The notes: a model not told the origin generated them from the sequence alone. A DNA stretch of 43,651 bases from Rhodocyclaceae bacterium (GCA_008080565.1 VIKE01000035.1:1-43651), one strand, 5' to 3'. Shown: positions 19,027-28,610, counted from the first letter of the stretch. A program made the numbers and translations.

Positions 19027-19659
19027 TCAGCGCAGCACCGAAGCGTAGCCCTCTTCCGCCAGCACCTGGCGCACGGCGGGCCGGGTCAGCATGCACCGAT
19101 AGTGGGCCTCGCAGTTTTCCGGCAACGGAATGCCGATGCGATCGGCCCAGAACTCAACGTAAAACAGCGCTGCATCGGCGATCGTGAAATGATCAACGAC
19201 ATATTGCCGCCCGGCCAGTTCGCGATTGACGATGGCGAAAGCCTTGTCGATGATCTGCCGGCCCTGCGCCTTGACCGATTCGTGGTCCGAACTGCTCGGC
19301 GCGAAGCGCTCGGTTGTGAATATACGGGCGAAGCCTTGCGTGTGCAGCGTATGCACGGCGTAGTTCATGACGCTGAGCACCTGTACCTCGTCCCTCAAGG
19401 CCTCCGGCAGCAGCTTGCGCTTCGGGTAATTGCGCCCGAGCCACCAGGCGATGGCCGAAAACTCGGTGAGCGCCGTGCCGTCATCGAGCACCAGCGCCGG
19501 AATGCTGCCCTTGGGATTGATCGCGGCGTATTCCTTCTTGTACTGGTCGCCGGCCAGCAGATTGACGACGTAGGCCTCGAAAACCAGGCCGCATTCTTCG
19601 AGCAGGATGTGGATCCCGGTCGAGCACGAACCCGGCGTCATATAGAACTTCATGGTCAT
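19027..19659 (-). CDS. Glutathione S-transferase, beta-class-like
   Basis: A 210-residue protein. The N-terminal thioredoxin-fold domain (MKFYMTPGSCSTGIHILLEE) has Cys10, counted from MKF, at the position of the catalytic Cys of beta-class GSTs. The cis-Pro region NPKGSIPALVLDDGTALTE binds glutathione, and the C-terminal helical domain contains FTIADAALFYVEFW. It conjugates glutathione or acts as a thiol reductase on unknown substrates. Its ATG overlaps the stop of the upstream gene (ATGA at 19656-19659), so it is the last gene of a coupled rhodanese-unknown-GST operon. Confidence 0.9.
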   Translation of the reverse strand: MTMKFYMTPGSCSTGIHILLEECGLVFEAYVVNLLAGDQYKKEYAAINPKGSIPALVLDDGTALTEFSAIAWWLGRNYPKRKLLPEALRDEVQVLSVMNYAVHTLHTQGFARIFTTERFAPSSSDHESVKAQGRQIIDKAFAIVNRELAGRQYVVDHFTIADAALFYVEFWADRIGIPLPENCEAHYRCMLTRPAVRQVLAEEGYASVLR

Positions 19660-20024
19660 TCGGTTTCTTCCTCGATGGCCAGGCCAGCGAACAGCCCTTC
19701 CTGGCGGATCATGGCCTTGAAGGCCTTCATCACCGGGCGGGAGAGTTCGGTTTCAGCCAGCACGCGTTTTTCGTAAATGAAATTTTTGAGCGCCTCGCTC
19801 GACTCGCGCCGGGCCTCGGCGATCAGGGCGTGGAACTCGTCGCCAAAACGCCGGCCCGGTCTGTCCTTGACCGCGTCGTAGAGCGCCTCCATGACGATCT
19901 TGTCAACGCTCCCCATCTTGCATTTGCCATCGAGGATCTTGAGCATGACCGTGGTGGCGCAATCGACATCGCTCGGCGACAGCGGATGCGCCTGCACCCA
20001 GTCGCGAACACGCGCTGCCGTCAT
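19656..20024 (-). CDS. Uncharacterised helical protein between rhodanese and GST genes
   Basis: A 122-residue soluble protein starting MTAARVRDWVQAHPLSPSDV, with a central conserved-looking stretch (ATTVMLKILDGKCKMGSVDK) and a charged helical C-terminus (ALKNFIYEKRVLAETELSRP, ending EEETE). No signal or membrane helix. ATG 20024 overlaps the rhodanese stop (ATGA) and its own stop overlaps the GST start, so three proteins are tightly coupled. I do not recognise the family. The partners suggest a sulfur or thiol redox function (inference). Confidence 0.75.
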   Translation of the reverse strand: MTAARVRDWVQAHPLSPSDVDCATTVMLKILDGKCKMGSVDKIVMEALYDAVKDRPGRRFGDEFHALIAEARRESSEALKNFIYEKRVLAETELSRPVMKAFKAMIRQEGLFAGLAIEEETE

Positions 20025-20359
20025 GCCGCGACCGGCGTGGCCTGGGCGGCGACCAGCGCCTCGTAGCCGCCATCGACGCTGAACACTTGTGAATAGCGGA
20101 AATCGATGAACATCTGGGCAAAAACCTTGCTGGCGTTGCCGTGGTAGCAATAGATCACCACCGGCGCCTCCTTCGGCAGTCGTTTCATCCAGGCCAGCAG
20201 GCGATCTTCGGACAGGTGCGCAGCACCATCGAGATGCGCCTTCTGGTAGTTGGCCATGTCGCGCACATCAAAAACGATGGGTGGCGGCTCACCGCGCAGC
20301 AGCGAGATCGCCTCACGGGCGGAAATACAACGGAAAGCGGGTTTTTCAACGGCGTTCAT
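20021..20359 (-). CDS. Rhodanese-like sulfurtransferase (GlpE type)
   Basis: A 112-residue single-domain rhodanese: REAISLLRGEPPPIVFDVRD, HLDGAAHLSEDRLLAWM, and the active-site loop VVIYCYHGNASKVFAQMF with catalytic Cys in YCYHGNAS. It transfers a sulfane sulfur via a Cys persulfide to thiol acceptors. ATG 20359 gives the family-length N-terminus (MNAVEKPAFRCISAREA). Upstream sequence to about 20490 is open but looks non-coding. First gene of the coupled operon with the unknown protein and GST. Confidence 0.9.
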   Translation of the reverse strand: MNAVEKPAFRCISAREAISLLRGEPPPIVFDVRDMANYQKAHLDGAAHLSEDRLLAWMKRLPKEAPVVIYCYHGNASKVFAQMFIDFRYSQVFSVDGGYEALVAAQATPVAA

Positions 20360-20497
20360 GATTGGCGGCGGTAAAAGGCAATAAACCTTCCGACGCAAGA
20401 GCAATGCCACCCGCTGGAATCGTGGAGAACAGGGAATTTCCGTGCATTGCCAGCTACCTGGCGCCCTGACTTGTAGCCTTCGCGACAATCTCCAAAG

Positions 20498-20527
20498 AAA
20501 CCCCTCCCCTTGTCAGGGGAGGGGTTT
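20498..20527. repeat. REP-like perfect hairpin between rhodanese and Crp-PAS genes
   Basis: A 12-bp perfect stem (AAACCCCTCCCC / GGGGAGGGGTTT) around a 6-base loop. The C-rich/G-rich form resembles a repetitive extragenic palindrome; a related C-rich element occurs inside sbcC at 27664-27705. It lies between divergent genes, so it is not an obvious terminator. Confidence 0.55.
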
Positions 20528-20623
20528 GGACGACACGTTACAGCCGCCAATCCAATCATCCCCGGCCGCCCCATTTCCGGTTAGGCTGTCCCGACTGCCG
20601 CCGGCAGCCCACCAAGGAGCGCC

Positions 20624-21991
20624 ATGCCCACCGCAACACGGCCTGATCAACGCCAGAACCAGATTCTGGCCGGTCTGAGCCTGGCCGAAGAATCCCGGCT
20701 GCATGACGATCTGGAACCCGTTTCGCTGGAAGCCGGCAGCGTGCTGCAGAACGCCGGCGAGCCATTAAGCGAGGTCTATTTCCCGACCAGTTGCGTCATT
20801 TCGCTGATCGCCACCACCCGCGATGGCGCTGCCACGGAACTGGCGATGGTCGGCAACGATGGGCTGGCCGGCATCTCCGCAGTTCTCGGCGACGAACTGT
20901 CCGGCCACAAACTGGTCGTGCAAGCTGGCGGCGACGCCTATCGCCTGAAAGCCGAAACCCTGCGCTGGGAACTGGCCGCGGGCGGGCGCCTGCAGCAGAT
21001 GGCGCTGCGTTACGCCCAAGCCCTGATGGTCCAGACGGCACAGGCCCTGCTCTGCGCCCGGCACCACAGCGTCGAACAGCAACTGGGCCGCTGGCTGTTG
21101 CTCTGCCTGGATCGGCGCCCGGACAACCGGATCGCCATGACCCAGGAGCGCATCGCCAGCCTGCTCGGCCTGCGCCGCGAGGCGATCACCGACGCGGCCG
21201 GCAAGCTGCAGGCGGCCGGCCTGATCCGCTACGCCCGCGGCCAGATTGACGTCCTCGACCGGCCGGCGCTCGAGGCACGGGGCTGCGAGTGCCATGGTGT
21301 GGTGCATTTGGAATTTGAGCGTTTTTTCCGGTCGACCGTGGCAGCCGACTTGCCCAGCCGCTTGCGCCCCAACCCGCTCACCCTGCGCCATCGCGCCGAG
21401 GCCCGCTGGCGTGAACTGCCGGAAAGCGCGCCGGAAGACCCGAGCGAAGCCGCGTATTTGCGGCATGAACTGGAAATTCGCAAGATCGAACTGGAAATCG
21501 ACAACGAAGCGCTGCACGAAGCCAACGATCAGGCCGATGCGCTGAGCGAGCGCTATGCCGACATCTACGATTTCGCGCCGATCGGCTACTTCACGCTCGA
21601 CGCCCAGGGCAACATCCTCGACCTCAATCTGGCCGGCGCCATTCTGCTCGGGCTCAAGCGCTCGCAGAAAAGCCGGCATCGCTTCATCAATTATCTGGCG
21701 GCCGAATGTCAGGCGGCTTTCACGCAATTCGTCGACAAAGTTCTGGCCGAGAAAAAAAGCGGCTTCTGCGAGATTACGCTGACGGCCAGCGCGCAACGCC
21801 CGGCATCAACGCTCAGGGTCGAAGCTGTCCCGGATGAACATGGCACCGAATGCCGGATGGTGCTCATGGACATGACCGAACAGCACAGCGCGCTGCGGGC
21901 ACTCAAGCATTCGGAAATTCGTTATCGGCAGTTCATCGACGACCTGCCCGTTGGCCAGGACGCCGCCGCAAAACCGGGCAACGACCACTGA
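20624..21991 (+). CDS. Crp/Fnr-type regulator fused to PAS domains
   Basis: A 455-residue protein; ATG 20624 has AGGAG just upstream. Residues 1-150 form a cNMP-binding-like beta barrel (EAGSVLQNAGEPLSEVYFPT, ELAMVGNDGLAGISAVLG) and 150-220 a Crp-type winged helix (HHSVEQQLGRWLLLCLDR, MTQERIASLLGLRREAITDA). A CECHGVV stretch is typical of the Crp end. Residues about 229-239 (ERFFRSTVAA) come from an antisense copy of the dispersed repeat. After a helical linker comes a PAS domain (about 305-425; YADIYDFAPIGYFTLDAQGN) and the start of a second PAS that ends abruptly (IRYRQFIDDLPVG). A DNA-binding domain with a C-terminal PAS sensor is an unusual order. Ligand and targets unknown. Confidence 0.82.
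   Translation: MPTATRPDQRQNQILAGLSLAEESRLHDDLEPVSLEAGSVLQNAGEPLSEVYFPTSCVISLIATTRDGAATELAMVGNDGLAGISAVLGDELSGHKLVVQAGGDAYRLKAETLRWELAAGGRLQQMALRYAQALMVQTAQALLCARHHSVEQQLGRWLLLCLDRRPDNRIAMTQERIASLLGLRREAITDAAGKLQAAGLIRYARGQIDVLDRPALEARGCECHGVVHLEFERFFRSTVAADLPSRLRPNPLTLRHRAEARWRELPESAPEDPSEAAYLRHELEIRKIELEIDNEALHEANDQADALSERYADIYDFAPIGYFTLDAQGNILDLNLAGAILLGLKRSQKSRHRFINYLAAECQAAFTQFVDKVLAEKKSGFCEITLTASAQRPASTLRVEAVPDEHGTECRMVLMDMTEQHSALRALKHSEIRYRQFIDDLPVGQDAAAKPGNDH
21310..21341 (-). repeat. Dispersed repeat copy 6, inside the Crp-PAS gene
   Basis: On the minus strand it reads GCCACGGTCGACCGGAAAAA followed by ACGCTCAAATTC. It is antisense to the gene and encodes E-R-F-F-R-S-T-V-A at the junction between the Crp and PAS parts. 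Confidence 0.8.
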
Positions 21992-21999
21992 CCGCTGAT

Positions 22000-22035
22000 T
22001 GGCCGGACAACAACGGCGAACGCCGTCGTCCGGCC
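22000..22035. terminator. Bidirectional hairpin between Crp-PAS and csbD-like genes
   Basis: TGGCCGGAC pairs with GTCCGGCCA and an inner ACGGCG with CGCCGT. The strong stem lies 8 bases after the Crp-PAS stop and 11 bases beyond the convergent csbD-like stop. It lacks a long T run, so termination is likely but not certain. Confidence 0.55.
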
Positions 22036-22046
22036 ATCAAGGCCAA

Positions 22047-22271
22047 TCAGGCGGCGACTTTGGGACGTAGTTCCTTGGTGTGCTTCTCGAAGCCCGCGAC
22101 CTGATTTTCGGCTTCCTCAGGGGTCACTTCATAGAGTTCCTGGACCTGGCTGACCAAAACTTCGCGCTTGCTGTCAATGAGTGCCAGTCGGGCATTGTTG
22201 ATCTTGCCCCAACGCGACTTGATCTTCACGCCAACCGACGTCCAGCCTGCTGCATCAATATCCCAGCTCAT
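22047..22271 (-). CDS. CsbD/YjbJ-family general stress protein
   Basis: A 74-residue protein starting MSWDIDAAGWTSVGVKIKSR. It matches the CsbD/YjbJ family in size, high charge and the WxxxxxKIKxxWGK-like pattern, with a basic Lys-rich C-terminus. Family members are small hydrophilic proteins abundant under stress; the mechanism is unknown. AAGGAG lies just upstream on the minus strand. It is monocistronic and convergent with the Crp-PAS gene, with a long upstream region carrying dispersed repeat copy 7. Confidence 0.7.
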   Translation of the reverse strand: MSWDIDAAGWTSVGVKIKSRWGKINNARLALIDSKREVLVSQVQELYEVTPEEAENQVAGFEKHTKELRPKVAA

Positions 22272-22672
22272 ATCCGACTCCTTGTATTCGGCCCCCGGGC
22301 GAAATTGCCCGGCGCCCGCCCCGACCGGAAAGCAGATCGGAAGCGGCAACCGGAATGTCTGTTGGGCGTTCCGGAATGCGAAACCAAGACTAGTCGGCGG
22401 CGCCAACGCCGTCTGTGCGAATTCGCGCTTAGAGCGAAAATCGCCGGCAAACGACACAAGCCCGGGCTTGTCCGGTCGACCGCCAAAACCGGGATTTTTT
22501 CCGGTCAACCGTAAAAATTGCCGCTCGTTATTACCTCGCCCAGGCCCGCCACCGCAGCCGAAATTCCTTGCCGGACAAGGATCTGCGGCAAAACCTGGAG
22601 ACCCATCCAGCATGGCATCGATATTGCTGTTGCACTCGGCAACGAGCAGAAAATTTTGACGGGAGGACAACC
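22272..22672. other. Divergent intergenic region, csbD-like / unknown gene
   Basis: About 400 bases without a convincing gene. It contains repeat copy 7 (22482-22512) and an adjacent half copy, CCGGTCGACCG at about 22472. No clear promoter elements were recognised. Confidence 0.45.
22482..22512 (-). repeat. Dispersed repeat copy 7 with adjacent half copy
   Basis: On the minus strand it reads TTTACGGTTGACCGGAAAAA followed by ATCCCGGTTTTGG. A second CCGGTCGACCG core lies about 10 bases away at 22472-22482, so the element may be partly doubled here. Confidence 0.65.
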
Positions 22673-23545
22673 ATGAGCATCACGACCATCGCATCTTTTT
22701 ACGGCTCCAGCGCAGCAAGCGCAGTGCGCAGTACGAGCGGCAGCGTGGCAAGCAGCCAGCGCACTGCAGGTACGGCAAGCACGGCAACGAGCGAAAGCAC
22801 GACGGTGAGCATATCGAACCAGGCCCGCCAGGCGGCCGCCAGTGGCGGCATCGCCGTCCCGGAATCGATCCGCCAGGACGCGCTGGCCGAACTGAACCGG
22901 GTTTTTCCGCAGGACATCCTCGACGAAGCCAAGGCCCGGCTCGACGCCAACCAGGGCATCAGCGGCAGCAGCAGCGCCACGCCCGGCCTCGGCAACCTGC
23001 CCCTGCTGCCGGAAAACGAGGCGCTGATAGCGCAGATCAAGAGCGAAATGCACGCCGCACACGCCGCCAACACCGAAGGCATGACCAACCTGACGCCCTA
23101 CGTCCGCCTGATCCAGGCCGTCCAGAGCGAAGGCTGGAAAACGCCGATGAGCATGGAAGACGCGCAGCGCGAAGTCGACATCGCGCAGGCCATGGCCAAG
23201 CTGGCGCCGGCCGCGAGCGAGGCACCGCTCAGCGAAGCCCAACAACTGCAAAAGAACCAGGCCGCCATGGCGCAATTCGAAAAGGAACTGGCCGGGGAAG
23301 TCCCCGACAAATTGAAACAGCGCTGGCAGGAAGCCGGCCTGAGCATGCCAGAATCCGCCACCACGACCTTCCCGAAATCCATCTGGCTCGGCCTGGCCAA
23401 AGCCGCCGGGATCGGCGAAGACGAATTCCTCGCCAAGGCGCGCGAGCTGGCCGGCAATTATTCGGGCAACAGCTTCCTGCAAGCCGTCGAAAGTATTATC
23501 AGCGAACGCTACGTCGCCAGTTCGGGCACAAAAACGAGTACTTGA
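22673..23545 (+). CDS. Uncharacterised protein with Ser/Thr-rich N-terminus
   Basis: A 290-residue protein with a strong SD (GGGAGGA at 22661-22667) before ATG 22673. The first 55 or so residues are Ser/Thr/Ala-rich and low in complexity (STSGSVASSQRTAGTASTAT). The rest is mainly helical and charged, with NRVFPQDILDEAKARLDANQ, SEMHAAHAANTEGMTNLTPY and FPKSIWLGLAKAAGIGEDEF. No signal peptide or membrane helix. The flexible N-terminus and helical body recall bacterial secreted or rod/hook-associated proteins, but this is only an impression. No family recognised. Confidence 0.7.
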   Translation: MSITTIASFYGSSAASAVRSTSGSVASSQRTAGTASTATSESTTVSISNQARQAAASGGIAVPESIRQDALAELNRVFPQDILDEAKARLDANQGISGSSSATPGLGNLPLLPENEALIAQIKSEMHAAHAANTEGMTNLTPYVRLIQAVQSEGWKTPMSMEDAQREVDIAQAMAKLAPAASEAPLSEAQQLQKNQAAMAQFEKELAGEVPDKLKQRWQEAGLSMPESATTTFPKSIWLGLAKAAGIGEDEFLAKARELAGNYSGNSFLQAVESIISERYVASSGTKTST

Positions 23546-23637
23546 GGCGGCGCCGGCCGGGCTAAGGCGGACAACGCCGGCTGCAGCACGGGCGCATTGC
23601 CGTTTAAACTTCGCCCTTTCCCATTCGGCAGCCCGGC

Positions 23638-24882
23638 ATGCGCCTCCTCCACACCTCCGACTGGCACCTCGGCCAGCATTTCATGGGCAAGAGCCGGCAG
23701 GCCGAGCATCAGGCGCTGATCGTCTGGCTGCTTGAACAGGTGGAGGCTCGGGCGGTTGATGCGGTGCTCGTCGCCGGCGACATTTTCGACACTGGCACAC
23801 CACCCTCCTACGCCCGCGAGCTGTACAACCAGCTCGTCGGGCAACTGTACAAGGCCGGCGTCCCGCTACTGGTGCTCGGCGGCAACCACGATTCGCCGGC
23901 CACCCTGGGTGAAAGCCGCGAACTGCTCGCCCATCTGGGCACCACGGTCATCGCCGCGACGCACGAAGACCCGACGACGCAAGTCATCGTCCTGCCGCAG
24001 CGCAACGGCGAACCCGGCTGCATCGTCTGCGCCATTCCCTTCATCCGCCCGCGCGACGTGCTGCAAAGCCAGGCCGGGCAAAGTGCCGAAGACAAGCAGT
24101 TATCGCTGCAAACCGCCATCCAGGAACACTACGGTGCCGTCTTCGCTGCCGCCGTCGAACGCCAGAGCGCACTTGCCGCCGAACTCGGCCCGAATTTCGG
24201 CCGCCCGTTGCCCATCATCGCCACCGGCCACCTGACCACGGTCGGCGCCAGCACCAGCGAATCGGTCCGTGAAATCTACGTCGGCGCCCTCGAAGCCTTC
24301 CCGACCGCCGCCTTCCCGCCGGCCGCCTACATCGCCCTCGGCCACATCCACCGGCCGCAGAAAGTCGGCGGCCTTGAACACATCCGCTACTGCGGCTCGC
24401 CCATCCCGCTCGGCTTCGACGAAGCGAAACAAACCAAGGAAATGCTGCTCGTCGACCTCGACAGCGATGGCCTCAAAGCCGTCACCGTCCTTCCCGTGCC
24501 GCGCTTTCAGAGCCTGGTCGCCGTCAGCGGCAATCTTGAAACGCTGGCCGGCGCCATTGGTGCCGCAGCCGCCCAAGGCACCCGCGAATGCCCGGCCTGG
24601 CTCGAAGTCACCGTCGCCGAAGACGACTATCTGGCCGACCTGCCAGCCCGCATCGAAGCGCTCACCGAAGGCTGGCCGGTCGAAGTCCTGCGCATCCGCC
24701 GCCAGCGCGGCAACGCGGTCGCCAGCCTGGCGGCAGAAGCCAGCGAAACCCTGGACGAACTCAGCCCGCACGACGTCTTCGCCCGCCGCCTGCAGCAGGA
24801 AGAACTCGGCGACGAGCTGCAAGCCGCACTCAATGAACGCTACCGCGCCGTCGTCACCAGCCTGCAAGGTGAAGAAGCATGA
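23638..24882 (+). CDS. sbcD: Exonuclease SbcCD, nuclease subunit SbcD
   Basis: A 414-residue Mre11-type metallophosphoesterase. Metal-binding motifs appear in order: SDWHLGQ (residues 7-13), AGDIFDTG (46-53), GGNHDSP, TGHLTT and LGHIHRPQ. With SbcC it forms the ATP-dependent nuclease that cleaves hairpins and protein-blocked DNA ends. The usual C-terminal capping and SbcC-binding region follows (ending [10 protein letters not shown]). ATG 23638 gives the canonical [12 protein letters not shown] start. Its stop overlaps the sbcC start (ATGA at 24879-24882). Confidence 0.96.
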   Translation: MRLLHTSDWHLGQHFMGKSRQAEHQALIVWLLEQVEARAVDAVLVAGDIFDTGTPPSYARELYNQLVGQLYKAGVPLLVLGGNHDSPATLGESRELLAHLGTTVIAATHEDPTTQVIVLPQRNGEPGCIVCAIPFIRPRDVLQSQAGQSAEDKQLSLQTAIQEHYGAVFAAAVERQSALAAELGPNFGRPLPIIATGHLTTVGASTSESVREIYVGALEAFPTAAFPPAAYIALGHIHRPQKVGGLEHIRYCGSPIPLGFDEAKQTKEMLLVDLDSDGLKAVTVLPVPRFQSLVAVSGNLETLAGAIGAAAAQGTRECPAWLEVTVAEDDYLADLPARIEALTEGWPVEVLRIRRQRGNAVASLAAEASETLDELSPHDVFARRLQQEELGDELQAALNERYRAVVTSLQGEEA

Positions 24883-27800
24883 AGATCCTCACCCTGCGCC
24901 TGAAAAACCTCAATTCGCTCAAAGGCGAATGGACCATCGACTTCACCAAGCCGCCGTTCACCGACAACTGCCTGTTCGCCATCACCGGCCCGACCGGTGC
25001 CGGCAAATCGACCCTGCTCGACGCCATCTGCCTCGCGCTTTACCACCAGACACCGCGCCTGAAGACCATCTCGGCCTCCGACAACGACATCATGACGCGG
25101 CACACCGCCGACTGCCTGGCCGAGGTGGAATTCGAGGTCAAAGGCGCCGTCTACCGCGCCTTCTGGAGCCAGCGCCGCTCGCGCGACAAGATCGACGGCG
25201 CGTTGCAGGCCCCCAAGGTTGAACTGGCCACCGGCGACGGCACCATCCTCAGCACGCAGACCAACGACAAACTCAAACGCATCGCCGAGATAACCGGCCT
25301 CGATTTCCCCCGTTTCACCAAGTCCATGCTGCTCGCCCAGGGCGGCTTCGCGGCCTTTCTGAACGCCAGCGCCAACGAGCGGGCCGAGCTGCTCGAAGAA
25401 CTGACCGGCACCGAAATTTACGGCGAGATTTCGCGCAAGGTTTTCGAACAGGCCCGCGAGGCCAAAAGCCAGCTCGACCAGATCAAAGCCCGCGCCGACG
25501 GGATGGAACTGCTCAGCGATGAACAACGCGCCGCGATGCAGCTCGAAGTCACTCGCCTCGACAGCCAACTCACCGACGTCCAGCGCCGCCACCAGCAAAC
25601 CCAGGCCCAACGCCAGTGGCGCCTCGATCTGGCGCAGAGCGAGCAGGAAGTCAAAGCCGCCGAAGGCAAGCTACTTGAGGCTGACACCGCACTGACCGCC
25701 GCCGCCCCGGACCTCAAGAAACTCGCCGACAGCGAACCGGCCGAAGCCCTCAAACCGCTGCACCAGCAATGGCAACAAGCCGACGCCGCCTGCCGGCAAA
25801 GCGAAGCCGAACTCAAGGCCCTGCACGCCGAACGCGAAACGCGGCAAGCCGAACAACTCGCGCAACACCAGTCCGCCAGTCAACTCAGCGCCCAACTCGC
25901 CGCCCAGACCCAGCAAGCCCTGCAACTCAGCCAGCGCGAAGCCAAGGAACTCGACGACTTCTGCGCCGCCCAGCCGCAACGCGCCCAACTCGGCGAACGC
26001 CTCGGCGTCTGGCGCCAGCAGTTCGAACAGCGGGCCAAGCTGGTCCGCGACCTCGCTGCCCAGCAGCAGGCGCAGCAAAAGCTCGCCCGGGAACTCGCCG
26101 AAACCGCACAACAGATCGAAAAACAGACTGCCACGGTCAACCGGGAAAAAGAGGCAAAAACCAAAGCCGAAGCCGCGCTGGAAAAAGCCCAGACCGAGCA
26201 GAACCAACGCCTCGCCGGCCAAACCCTGGCCGACCTGCGTCAGCACTGGCAACGCGAACAAGCCGGCCTGAATCGCTGGCAACAACTCGAAGCCCTCGCC
26301 CAGCGCCGCCGCGAACTAGCCGCCCAACAAACGACGCAAAGCACGCAACTGCAACAGATTCAGGAAAAGATCGCAACCCAGGAAAAAGGCCTGACCACCC
26401 TGCGCGAACAACACAAGGAACTCGCCGCCCAGGTCGCCGACAAGCAAAAGCTGCTCGACCAGGAACGCCGCATCCAGAGCCTCGAAACGCATCGCCGCCA
26501 ACTCCAACCGGACGAAGCCTGCCCGCTGTGCGGCGCGCACGAACACCCGGCCATCGCCGACTACGCCGCACTCGACGTTTCCGCCACCGAAACCGCCCTC
26601 AAGGAAAAACAGGCGGCGCTCGACGCCCTTGTCCAGAAAGGCCAGCAAGCCAGGGCAGAGCAAGCGGCCACCCAGGCCACACAAAAGGAATGGCAGGCCC
26701 AGCAGGCCAAGACCACGCAGGAAACAAGCCACCTGCAAACGGAATGGGCCGAACTTCTTGCCGGCCTCGCCAACGCTACGCCGCTGGAGGACAGCGTATG
26801 GCAGGAACCGGAAACCCTCGCCACCGCCCGCAGCACCGCCGAACAAGCGCTGGCCCGACTCACCCAGCGCCTGCAAGCCGCCGACCAGGGCGAACAAGCC
26901 CTGAACGCCGCCCGCAAAACCGCCGCCGACGCCGCACAAACCCTGCTCAACGCCAGCAACCAACTCAATCTGCTGCAACAGACCGCGCAAACCGGCCAGC
27001 AACGCCAGAACGAAATCGCCAAAGCCGCGCAGGCACTGGTTCAGGAACAAGCCGAACTCGACGAAAAACTGAGCGCCACGCTGACCGCCGCCAACTACGA
27101 CACCCCCGCTGAACCCGCCGCCTGGCTGCAGGAACGCGACAGCGAATGGCAGCACTGGCAGCAAACCCAGAAACGCCGCCACGAAGTCGCCGAAATCCTC
27201 GTCAAACAACAGGAACAATTCAACGCAGCGCAGGCCCAGGCAACGCACTGGTCAGAACAACTGGCCAACCTCCGCTTGCCACGGTCAACCGGAAATTTCG
27301 GCCAAAATCAAAATCCCGAAACCATCACCGACGACCCCGCAACTGCCCTCGCCAACTGCGCCGATGCCATCGCCGACCTGACCCGCCAACTCGCCGCCCA
27401 ACAAGGCCGCCAGACGCAACTCGACGCCAATCTCGCCCAACAGCAAAAAGCCCTCACCGAGGCCACAACCGCCTGGCAAACCGCCCTCGCCGCCAGCCCC
27501 TTCGCCAACCTCGCCGCCTACAGCGCCGCGCTGCTACCGCCGGAAGAACGCCAGCGTCTGCAGCAAATCAAGGAAACCCGGCAACTGGCGCAGCAACAAG
27601 CCGCCGCCGTCCTCAAGGCCGCCAGCGAAAAGCTGACTCGCCTGCAAAGCGGCCCGCCGGCCATGCTCCTCCCCCAGCAAGGGGGTGGCTGGGAGGGGGA
27701 AGGGTTACCGAAGTTGGCCGAACTGGAAGAAATCCTAGCCCAACTCGATACCCAGCGCCGCACCCTCAGCGAACAACTCGGCGCCCAGCGCGCCCTGCTC

Positions 27801-28373
27801 ACCCGCGACGAACAAGCCCGCCAGAACCAGCAAACGCTATTCGCCCAGATCGCCGCCCAAACAACCGAAGCCGACCTCTGGCAACGCCTCGACAGCCTGA
27901 TCGGCTCGGCCAAAGGCGACAAATTCCGCAAATTCGCCCAAGGCCTGACCCTCGACCACCTGCTGCACCTCGCCAACACCCACCTCGCCCGCCTGCACGG
28001 CCGCTACCTGCTGCGCCGCAAAACCACCGGCGAACTCGAACTCGACATCGTCGACAGCTGGCAAGGCGAAGTCGCCCGCGACACCCGCACCCTCTCCGGC
28101 GGCGAAAGCTTCCTGGTCAGCCTGGCCCTCGCCCTCGCCCTCTCCGACCTGGTCAGCCACAAGACCAGCATCGACTCGCTGTTCCTCGACGAAGGCTTCG
28201 GCACCCTCGACGCCGACACCCTCGAAATCGCCCTCAACGCCCTCGACACCCTCAACGCCAGCGGCAAAATGATCGGCGTCATCAGCCACGTCGAAGGCAT
28301 GAAAGAACGCATCCCGGCGCAGATTCGGGTTGAGAAGGGGGGCGGGGTTGGGTATTCGAGGTTGAGGATTTAG
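24879..28373 (+). CDS. sbcC: Exonuclease SbcCD, ATPase subunit SbcC, with repeat-derived insertions
   Basis: A 1164-residue SMC/Rad50-like ATPase, longer than the E. coli protein (~1050). Walker [10 protein letters not shown] at 37-45, first coiled coil, zinc hook [10 protein letters not shown] at 548-557, second coiled coil, ABC signature [18 protein letters not shown] near 1070 and Walker [15 protein letters not shown] near 1100. Three repeat elements are translated in the coiled coils: dispersed repeat copies at about 417-429 ([13 protein letters not shown]) and 799-812 ([13 protein letters not shown]), and a REP-like C-rich element at about 928-942 ([18 protein letters not shown]). All keep the frame open. 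The head domains are intact, so it is probably functional, with interrupted heptads at these points. Confidence 0.94.
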   Translation: MKILTLRLKNLNSLKGEWTIDFTKPPFTDNCLFAITGPTGAGKSTLLDAICLALYHQTPRLKTISASDNDIMTRHTADCLAEVEFEVKGAVYRAFWSQRRSRDKIDGALQAPKVELATGDGTILSTQTNDKLKRIAEITGLDFPRFTKSMLLAQGGFAAFLNASANERAELLEELTGTEIYGEISRKVFEQAREAKSQLDQIKARADGMELLSDEQRAAMQLEVTRLDSQLTDVQRRHQQTQAQRQWRLDLAQSEQEVKAAEGKLLEADTALTAAAPDLKKLADSEPAEALKPLHQQWQQADAACRQSEAELKALHAERETRQAEQLAQHQSASQLSAQLAAQTQQALQLSQREAKELDDFCAAQPQRAQLGERLGVWRQQFEQRAKLVRDLAAQQQAQQKLARELAETAQQIEKQTATVNREKEAKTKAEAALEKAQTEQNQRLAGQTLADLRQHWQREQAGLNRWQQLEALAQRRRELAAQQTTQSTQLQQIQEKIATQEKGLTTLREQHKELAAQVADKQKLLDQERRIQSLETHRRQLQPDEACPLCGAHEHPAIADYAALDVSATETALKEKQAALDALVQKGQQARAEQAATQATQKEWQAQQAKTTQETSHLQTEWAELLAGLANATPLEDSVWQEPETLATARSTAEQALARLTQRLQAADQGEQALNAARKTAADAAQTLLNASNQLNLLQQTAQTGQQRQNEIAKAAQALVQEQAELDEKLSATLTAANYDTPAEPAAWLQERDSEWQHWQQTQKRRHEVAEILVKQQEQFNAAQAQATHWSEQLANLRLPRSTGNFGQNQNPETITDDPATALANCADAIADLTRQLAAQQGRQTQLDANLAQQQKALTEATTAWQTALAASPFANLAAYSAALLPPEERQRLQQIKETRQLAQQQAAAVLKAASEKLTRLQSGPPAMLLPQQGGGWEGEGLPKLAELEEILAQLDTQRRTLSEQLGAQRALLTRDEQARQNQQTLFAQIAAQTTEADLWQRLDSLIGSAKGDKFRKFAQGLTLDHLLHLANTHLARLHGRYLLRRKTTGELELDIVDSWQGEVARDTRTLSGGESFLVSLALALALSDLVSHKTSIDSLFLDEGFGTLDADTLEIALNALDTLNASGKMIGVISHVEGMKERIPAQIRVEKGGGVGYSRLRI
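26129..26166 (+). repeat. Dispersed repeat copy 8, inside sbcC
   Basis: TGCCACGGTCAACCGGGAAA followed by AAGAGGCAAAAACCAAAG. It is read as T-V-N-R-E-K, the same frame as the copy in the DUF2894 gene, within the first coiled coil. Confidence 0.8.
27277..27315 (+). repeat. Dispersed repeat copy 9, inside sbcC
   Basis: TTGCCACGGTCAACCGGAAA followed by TTTCGGCCAAAATCAAAAT. It is read in a different frame from copy 8 ([11 protein letters not shown]), inside the second coiled coil. Confidence 0.85.
27664..27705. repeat. REP-like C-rich/G-rich element inside sbcC
   Basis: CTCCTCCCCC, a short loop and GGGGG, then GCTGGGAGGGGGAAGGG. It resembles common extragenic palindromes, but here it is translated as [11 protein letters not shown] in the second coiled coil. 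Compare the intergenic hairpin at 20498-20527. Confidence 0.6.
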
Positions 28374-28406
28374 GCGGAAAAGTGCTGCAGTGGTCGTCAT
28401 AAAAAA

Positions 28407-28431
28407 CAGGATTTTTTCCCGTCGACCGCAG
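28407..28431 (-). repeat. Dispersed repeat copy 10 (degenerate, short)
   Basis: On the minus strand it reads CTGCGGTCGACGGGAAAAAA followed by TCCTG. It lies 34 bases after the sbcC stop. Confidence 0.6.
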
Positions 28432-28610
28432 AACTTGTACCTGCTCAGCCAGTTGTCACACTAGTTTCTTTTGAAGATCCGATGCTTGCGCCATATATAT
28501 CAGTCAACTAAGCTGCGACTTGCTTTTTGATCGCTAGAACCACGGAATCAAGGAGGCATTTACCACTTAAAAAGACGAATGTTTCTGACCCCAATTGTTA
28601 TGCATTGCAA

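Noticed and set aside
25769..27112. Long open frame overlapping sbcC in another frame (about 447 codons)
   Set aside because: Arg/Pro/Thr-rich composition typical of a shadow of a GC-rich gene; sbcC in the main frame has all domain motifs.
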